DNA from: Planctomycetota bacterium
GTDB lineage: Bacteria > Planctomycetota > UBA1135 > GCA-002686595
DNA: 9,775 nt
Assembly: GCA_021776885.1 (NCBI GenBank)
Contig: JAJFFA010001020.1
Span: 1-9,775 of the forward strand
Direction: 5' to 3'
In this document: in pieces, positions 6,296-9,775 of the stretch
Layout: each line of letters starts with the position of its first letter
How positions within the stretch are numbered: position 1 is the stretch's first letter
Made by a program: the position numbers and the translations under genes
The notes under the pieces: generated by a model
What the model was told of the DNA's origin: nothing
The model's database searches: none
What the model saw: only the letters and a program-made list of their open reading frames with translations

Positions 6296-7873
6296 TTGGA
6301 TCCGACCGACGTCCCGAACCTGCCCGCGGACCTCAACCTATCGGCCTACTACCTCGACCGGAACCTGGAAGCCGGGCGCGGCGACAAGGTCGCGGTCACG
6401 GTGGGGGACGATGCCCGGACCTACGGCCAGATCCATGCCCGGGTCGAGCGCCTGGCTGCGCTCTTGCGTGACGCCGGGGTGCGCCCCGAGGAGCGCGTCC
6501 TGATCGTCCTGCCGGACGGACACGAGTTCGTCGAGACCTGGCTGGCGGTGCTGCGTGTGGGGGCGGTGTTCGCGATGGTCAACCCGCTGCTCAAGGCGGA
6601 CTCCTTCGCCTACTACCTCGACTACACCAAGGCGCGCGTGGTGGTGACGAGCGCCGACGTCCTGTCCGAACTCGGAGCGGTCGCACGGGAGGCGCGCTGG
6701 TGCGAGACGCTGCTGGTGGTCGGCGGCGATGCGGCAGAGTTCACGGCCTACGAGGAGGCGCTGGCCGGCGTCGACGCAGAGGGCGGCCAGGTCGAGGCCA
6801 CCCGCGCGGACGACCTGGCCGGCTGGCTCTTCACCTCGGGCTCCACGGGCGAGCCCAAGGCCTGCGTGCACACCCACGGGGACTTCGCGTACTCCACCGA
6901 GACGTACGCCCTGCAGGTCGCGGGCTACGTCGAGTCAGACGTTTGCCTGTCCGTGCCCAAGCTGTTCTTCGGGTACGCGACGGGCACCAACCTGATGTTC
7001 CCCTTCCGGGTGGGCGCCGGGGTCGTGCTCTTCCCCGGGCGCAGCACGGCCGACGAACTCTTCGATCAGATCGAGCGCCACCGCCCGACGTTCCTGACCA
7101 GCGTGCCGACCCTGATCGGGAACATGCTGGGGTCGGAGCGCATCGAGACCGCGGACCTCTCGAGCCTGCGGGTCTGCCTGTCCGCGGGCGAAGCCCTTCC
7201 CGCCAGCCTCTACGAGGCCTGGAAGGCACGCACCGGGGTCGAGATCCTCGACGGCATCGGATCCGCGGAGATGTTCCACATCTACATCTCGAACCGCATG
7301 GGGGAGGTGCGCCTCGGCAGCCTCGGACGCCTCGTGCCCGGCTACGAGGCCGAGGTCGTCGACCCCGCCGGCGCCCGGCTCCCGGACGGGGAGCCGGGAC
7401 GGCTGCGTGTGCGCGGCGGCTCGACGGCGCTCTGCTACTGGGGCGACAAGGCCAAGTCCAACGCCACCTTCCAGGCCGATTGGTGCACCACCTCCGACGT
7501 CTTCCGCCGCGACCCGGAGGGCTTCTTCTGGTACGAGGGCCGGGACGACGACCTGCTGAAAGTCAGCGGGATCTGGGTCTCGCCGCTCGAGATCGAGAAC
7601 GTGCTCCTGCGGCACGCGGCGGTGGCCGAGGTCTGTGTGCTCGGGCGCGAGGACAGCGCAGGCCTGATCAAGCCGGCCGCCTTCGTCGTTCCCCGAGCGG
7701 GTCACGAGCCCGGTGACGGGCTAGCCGCGGCACTCAAGCGGCACCTAAAGGACTCCTTGGCGCCCTACAAGTACCCCAGGTGGTTCCTGTGGCGTTCGAG
7801 CCTGCCGAAGAACGATCGAGGGAAGGTCGCCAGGAAGGTCTTGAGGCGAGAGCTCGAAGCCGAAACCCTCTGA
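6296..7873 (+). CDS. Benzoate-CoA ligase family protein
   Basis: A 525-residue ANL-superfamily adenylate-forming enzyme that activates an aromatic acid with ATP and CoA in the cytoplasm. Motifs in order: N-terminal LSAYYLDRNLEAGRGDKVAV, typical of benzoate-CoA ligases; phosphate loop FTSGSTGEPKACVHTHGD (from residue 179); LDGIGSAEMFHIYISN, the acid-binding/A5 region; a YWGDK segment; then TTSDVFRRDPEGFFWYEGR, DDLLKVSGIWVSPLEIE at the hinge, and PKNDRGKVARK with the catalytic lysine K510. The VSGIWVSP hinge is a strong family mark. All catalytic elements look intact. The start is the TTG at 6296, 5 bases after the upstream stop, because no ATG or GTG gives the expected N-terminus. Benzoate, hydroxybenzoate, salicylate and 2-aminobenzoate are all possible substrates. 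The kynureninase-like gene upstream makes anthranilate attractive, but this is inference. Confidence 0.94.
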   Translation: MDPTDVPNLPADLNLSAYYLDRNLEAGRGDKVAVTVGDDARTYGQIHARVERLAALLRDAGVRPEERVLIVLPDGHEFVETWLAVLRVGAVFAMVNPLLKADSFAYYLDYTKARVVVTSADVLSELGAVAREARWCETLLVVGGDAAEFTAYEEALAGVDAEGGQVEATRADDLAGWLFTSGSTGEPKACVHTHGDFAYSTETYALQVAGYVESDVCLSVPKLFFGYATGTNLMFPFRVGAGVVLFPGRSTADELFDQIERHRPTFLTSVPTLIGNMLGSERIETADLSSLRVCLSAGEALPASLYEAWKARTGVEILDGIGSAEMFHIYISNRMGEVRLGSLGRLVPGYEAEVVDPAGARLPDGEPGRLRVRGGSTALCYWGDKAKSNATFQADWCTTSDVFRRDPEGFFWYEGRDDDLLKVSGIWVSPLEIENVLLRHAAVAEVCVLGREDSAGLIKPAAFVVPRAGHEPGDGLAAALKRHLKDSLAPYKYPRWFLWRSSLPKNDRGKVARKVLRRELEAETL

Positions 7874-7917
7874 ACCGGGACCCCGTCGGCTTCAATCCGG
7901 CTTGGCCGACCCTTAAT

Positions 7918-7928
7918 TGTGTTAGCGT
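7918..7928 (+). promoter_or_regulatory. Extended -10-like element (TG-N3-TAGCGT) upstream of response regulator
   Basis: TGTGTTAGCGT lies in an AT-richer patch (CCTTAATTGTGTTAG) inside the 126-base gap before the regulator gene. It has the same TG-N3-TAnnnT layout as at 1118 and 9180. A weak TTGGCC (7902-7907) lies 15 bases upstream as a possible -35 box. The predicted transcript would have a leader of roughly 60-65 bases, without a visible Shine-Dalgarno sequence. Confidence 0.4.
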
Positions 7929-7999
7929 CACGCTCGCATCGGACCACCTTCCCAGTCCTCACCAACCCCACCGCGCCAACCACGTGACCACATCTACCC

Positions 8000-8698
8000 A
8001 TGCGTGTCCTGGTGATCGACGACGAGTCCGCGTTTCGCAATATCGTTCGGATCGCCCTGGAAGAGGTCGGCATCGATGGTCTCATCGTGGAGTCAGCTGC
8101 TGAGGCCCTGAGCCTTCTGCGGCGCAAGAAGCGCGAGGACTTCGACCTCATCCTGCTCGACATCGAGATGCCGGGGATGGACGGCTGGGAGTGCCTGGGG
8201 AGCATCCGAGAGATCGATTCCCGCATTCCGGTGGTCTTCCTGACCTCCCACGCCGAGGAGGCGGCCCAGATCAAGGGCATGCGCGAGGGGGTTGACGATT
8301 ATCTGGTCAAACCCATCCGCTATGACCTCCTGATCGAGCGCCTCGACCGCCTGCGCCGCACCCACGAGCGCGCCCGCCCGATCCGCGTCGGGGAACTCGA
8401 GCTGGACCCCCAGCGCCGGGTCGCGGTGGTCATCGACCGCCGCCTGGAGCTCTCTCCGACCGAGTTCGAGGTCCTGCTGCTCCTGGTGCGCGAGCACCCC
8501 GGACCCGTCTCCCACGCCCTGATCCTGGAGCGCGTGTGGGGACTGGCCTACGACCCCGGCACCAACCGGGTCGCGGTCTGCATCAACTCTCTGCGCCGCA
8601 AGCTGGGCGCCCAGGGACCGGATTGGATCCGGACCGTGCGCGGGAAGGGCTATCGCTTCGCCGCTGGCGAGCGCGGGAACCAGCCCCTCCCCGACTGA
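8000..8698 (+). CDS. OmpR/PhoB-family two-component response regulator
   Basis: A 232-residue DNA-binding regulator. The receiver domain (residues 1-120) has the acidic pair D7/D8, phospho-acceptor D54 in LILLDIEMPGMDG, switch residue T82 in VVFLTS, and K104 in DDYLVKP. All the residues needed for phosphorylation are present. The winged-helix output domain (about 127-222) shows ELSPTEFEVLLLLVREHPG, LERVWG, the recognition-helix region NRVAVCINSLRRKLG and the wing WIRTVRGKGYRF, all characteristic of the OmpR class. No sensor kinase gene lies within the window on either side, so it is an orphan here. The ATG at 8000 gives a canonical N-terminus (MRVLVIDDE) with no Shine-Dalgarno sequence. Its own upstream promoter-like element and downstream hairpin suggest a single-gene transcription unit. 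Targets are unknown. Confidence 0.97.
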   Translation: MRVLVIDDESAFRNIVRIALEEVGIDGLIVESAAEALSLLRRKKREDFDLILLDIEMPGMDGWECLGSIREIDSRIPVVFLTSHAEEAAQIKGMREGVDDYLVKPIRYDLLIERLDRLRRTHERARPIRVGELELDPQRRVAVVIDRRLELSPTEFEVLLLLVREHPGPVSHALILERVWGLAYDPGTNRVAVCINSLRRKLGAQGPDWIRTVRGKGYRFAAGERGNQPLPD

Positions 8699-8702
8699 TC
8701 GA

Positions 8703-8727
8703 GCCCCCCCGCGTGGTTCAGGGGGGC
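8703..8727 (+). terminator. Hairpin just after the response regulator gene
   Basis: GCCCCCC (8703-8709) pairs with GGGGGGC (8721-8727) around an 11-base loop, starting 5 bases after the stop codon. The stem is strong but not followed by a T-run. Another self-complementary run, GCCCCCGGGGC, follows at about 8735-8745. Placement supports a transcript end; the missing U-tract lowers confidence. Confidence 0.4.
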
Positions 8728-8747
8728 GCCTCGAGCCCCCGGGGCGG

Positions 8748-8765
8748 CATTAATGTTCCGGGAAC
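8748..8765. promoter_or_regulatory. Adjacent palindromes (CATTAATG and GTTCCGGGAAC)
   Basis: CATTAATG (8748-8755) is a perfect 8-base palindrome. It shares its last G with GTTCCGGGAAC (8755-8765), a perfect 5-base inverted repeat around one base. The patch is locally AT-rich in a GC-rich gap, between the regulator gene and the small membrane protein gene. This looks like an operator, but no binding protein can be named. Confidence 0.25.
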
Positions 8766-8801
8766 CCACCCCTGTTTGCCCCACGCGGCCCTCCAGGGGC
8801 G

Positions 8802-8807
8802 TATCCT
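8802..8807 (+). promoter_or_regulatory. -10-like element TATCCT, six bases before an ATG
   Basis: TATCCT ends six bases before the ATG at 8814, the same spacing as at 1123 and 5160. The TGAGTC that follows matches TGAGGC at 5166 in five of six positions. It would drive the short ORF at 8814 and the small membrane protein gene behind it. No well-spaced -35 box is visible. Confidence 0.35.
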
Positions 8808-8813
8808 TGAGTC

Positions 8814-8873
8814 ATGGAGCGCCGACCCGCGGCCTCCGACGTTGCGCGGTCCCACCCGGGATCCGCGGCGTAA
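8814..8873 (+). CDS. Possible 19-residue leader peptide
   Basis: An ATG placed where a transcript from TATCCT would begin opens a 19-codon frame (MERRPAASDVARSHPGSAA) that ends with TAA, 12 bases before the ATG of the small membrane protein gene. The peptide has no recognised motif. Its Arg/Pro/Ser/Ala content is what random GC-rich DNA would give. The only support is the position of the start relative to the -10-like element and the closeness of the next gene. It may be a chance frame inside a 5' leader. Confidence 0.25.
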   Translation: MERRPAASDVARSHPGSAA

Positions 8874-8885
8874 ACATTCCTCCGC

Positions 8886-9134
8886 ATGCGTGGTCGCCCC
8901 AAGAATGGGGGAGGTCCGCTCCTCCTCTTCGTCCTCTTCGTGGTCGTACTCTCCGGTGGTCTGCTGCGTGCAGCAGGCTTCCCGGCCTGGACGGGCTCGG
9001 GGTCGGCCCGTGGACCGAACACCTACGGAGGTGGCTCGCTGCAGATGAACACCCGCAGCACCCGCGCCCCGACCGCGGGCCCGCGCTTCCGGCCGGTCAC
9101 GACGCGCCTCTTCTGGCGCCGCTACAACCTCTGA
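8886..9134 (+). CDS. Small single-pass membrane protein, unknown function
   Basis: An 82-residue protein I do not recognise. A positively charged start (R2, R4, K6) is followed by one hydrophobic segment, PLLLFVLFVVVLSGGLL (residues 11-27), then a Gly/Ser/Thr/Arg-rich tail ending in a basic-aromatic stretch, RLFWRRYNL. The charge pattern predicts an inner-membrane anchor with the tail outside, or an uncleaved signal; RAAGFPA after the segment could be a weak cleavage site. There is no lipobox. The ATG has no Shine-Dalgarno sequence, as elsewhere in the window. It stands alone between a regulator gene and a creatininase-family gene, 69 bases before the latter. The continuous hydrophobic run next to basic residues argues for a real gene, but its small size and lack of known relatives keep confidence moderate. 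Confidence 0.55.
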   Translation: MRGRPKNGGGPLLLFVLFVVVLSGGLLRAAGFPAWTGSGSARGPNTYGGGSLQMNTRSTRAPTAGPRFRPVTTRLFWRRYNL

Positions 9135-9179
9135 CGCGGGGGACGGCCGGGCGGACGACCAGGGCGGGGCCGGCGCGGA

Positions 9180-9190
9180 TGCGCTATCTT
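9180..9190 (+). promoter_or_regulatory. Extended -10-like element (TG-N3-TATCTT)
   Basis: TGCGCTATCTT lies 13 bases before the ATG at 9204 and matches TGCGCTACCAT upstream of the kynureninase-like gene in nine of eleven positions, followed by a similar TCC-rich, GCG sequence. It predicts a leader of only a few bases. No -35 box is evident. Confidence 0.45.
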
Positions 9191-9203
9191 CCCGCGTCCG
9201 CCC

Positions 9204-9775
9204 ATGACCGATCTCGCCAAGCTCACCTGGCCGGAGGCCGCCGCACGCTTCGGGCCGGACACGGTCTGCATCCTGCCGATCGGCAGCACCGAGCCCCACG
9301 GCCCGCACCTGCCCCTCGACACGGACGTGACCATCGCCGTCGCCCAGGCGCAGCGCGCGGCGCAGCGCCTGGCCGAGGCCGGCGTCGAGGCCCTCGTGCT
9401 ACCGGCCGTCAGCTACGGCCTGACGCACTTCTCCGACGGCTTTCCCGGTACGGTGACGCTCAAGCCGGGCACCCTGTGGGCGATCATCGAGGACATCACC
9501 GAGAGCCTGGCCGAGCAGCGCATCGAGCGCATCGTGCTCTCCAACGGTCACCTCGAGCCGGCCCACGTGCAGGTCCTGCGCGGTGTCCTGCTCGACCACC
9601 AGGAGCGCGGGAAGGGCAAGGCGCAGCTGATCTTCCCCGACAACACGCGGCGGCGCTGGGCCGAGACCCTGGGCGACGAATTCAAGAGTGGCGACTGTCA
9701 CGCCGGGCGCTACGAGTCGAGCCTGGTCCTGGCCGCGGACGGGGAGTCGGTGCGCCAGGACGAGCGCGCCGCCTT
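9204..9775 (+). CDS. Creatininase family amidohydrolase (3' end outside window)
   Basis: Metal-dependent hydrolase of the creatininase superfamily, whose members open cyclic amides or cleave formamide-type bonds. About 190 residues are visible and the frame is still open at the window end; the usual total is 240-270. Metal-ligand motifs are present: E30, H32 and D41 in PIGSTEPHGPHLPLDTD, then H116 and E118 in SNGHLEPAH. The last matches the NGHxE pattern of true creatininase rather than the NGHGGN seen in many relatives. The conserved CHAGRYES segment (C165-S172) is also present. The protein has no signal peptide and is expected in the cytoplasm. The ATG at 9204 gives a normal N-terminus. Creatinine hydrolysis is not established: relatives act in other pathways, and the aromatic-acid genes nearby make an amide or formamide substrate conceivable. 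It has its own -10-like element. Confidence 0.93.
   Translation, partial: MTDLAKLTWPEAAARFGPDTVCILPIGSTEPHGPHLPLDTDVTIAVAQAQRAAQRLAEAGVEALVLPAVSYGLTHFSDGFPGTVTLKPGTLWAIIEDITESLAEQRIERIVLSNGHLEPAHVQVLRGVLLDHQERGKGKAQLIFPDNTRRRWAETLGDEFKSGDCHAGRYESSLVLAADGESVRQDERAA

Noticed and set aside
8917..8940. Short tandem repeat CCTCTTCGT in the small membrane protein gene
   Set aside because: It encodes the repeated Leu/Phe/Val of the membrane segment and is explained by coding constraints.
8718..9308. Minus-strand frame of 196 codons across the small membrane protein gene
   Set aside because: It runs through the hairpin region and overlaps the start of the creatininase-family gene. Its translation is Arg/Pro/Ala-rich without motifs.
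1..9775. tRNA, rRNA, CRISPR array, insertion sequence or attachment site
   Set aside because: I saw no cloverleaf-like or rRNA sequence, no regularly spaced direct repeats, no transposase or integrase, and no terminal inverted repeats.

Overview
The window is a dense, high-GC (visibly about 70%), entirely plus-strand bacterial segment with ten protein-coding genes. Two of them are cut by the window ends. Gene starts lack recognisable Shine-Dalgarno sequences, and several lie immediately downstream of a TAnnnT element, which suggests leaderless or near-leaderless transcripts. A Calx-beta protein, a Ser/Thr-kinase-fold protein, an OmpR-type regulator and the base composition would suit a high-GC Planctomycetota member or a comparable lineage (Myxococcota, Acidobacteriota). 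The taxon is an inference and not secure.

Layout. 1-1098: the C-terminal part of an acyl-CoA dehydrogenase, then a thioredoxin-fold [2Fe-2S] ferredoxin. 1135-3116: a kynureninase-like class V PLP enzyme, then a dienelactone-hydrolase-family alpha/beta hydrolase 2 bases after its stop. 3167-5022: a degenerate Ser/Thr kinase-fold protein (probable pseudokinase) whose stop overlaps the GTG start of a zinc-independent quinone oxidoreductase. 5172-7873: a Calx-beta/PPC-like protein with no visible signal peptide, then a benzoate-CoA-ligase-family enzyme 5 bases later. 8000-8698: an orphan OmpR/PhoB-type response regulator. 8699-9134: a regulatory-looking stretch with hairpins, palindromes and a possible 19-codon leader ORF, then a small single-pass membrane protein. 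9204-9775: the start of a creatininase-family amidohydrolase.

How the genes may work together. Kynureninase-like enzyme, aryl-CoA ligase, acyl-CoA dehydrogenase, ferredoxin, dienelactone-hydrolase-type hydrolase, quinone oxidoreductase and creatininase-family hydrolase are all compatible with tryptophan/kynurenine or other aromatic acid catabolism through CoA thioesters, for example kynurenine to anthranilate to 2-aminobenzoyl-CoA. No single gene proves the substrate, and the genes fall into several short transcription units, so this is a hypothesis. The observations most worth following are the kinase-fold protein that has lost several nucleotide-binding residues and is coupled to an oxidoreductase, and the recurring TAnnnT-N6-start arrangement.
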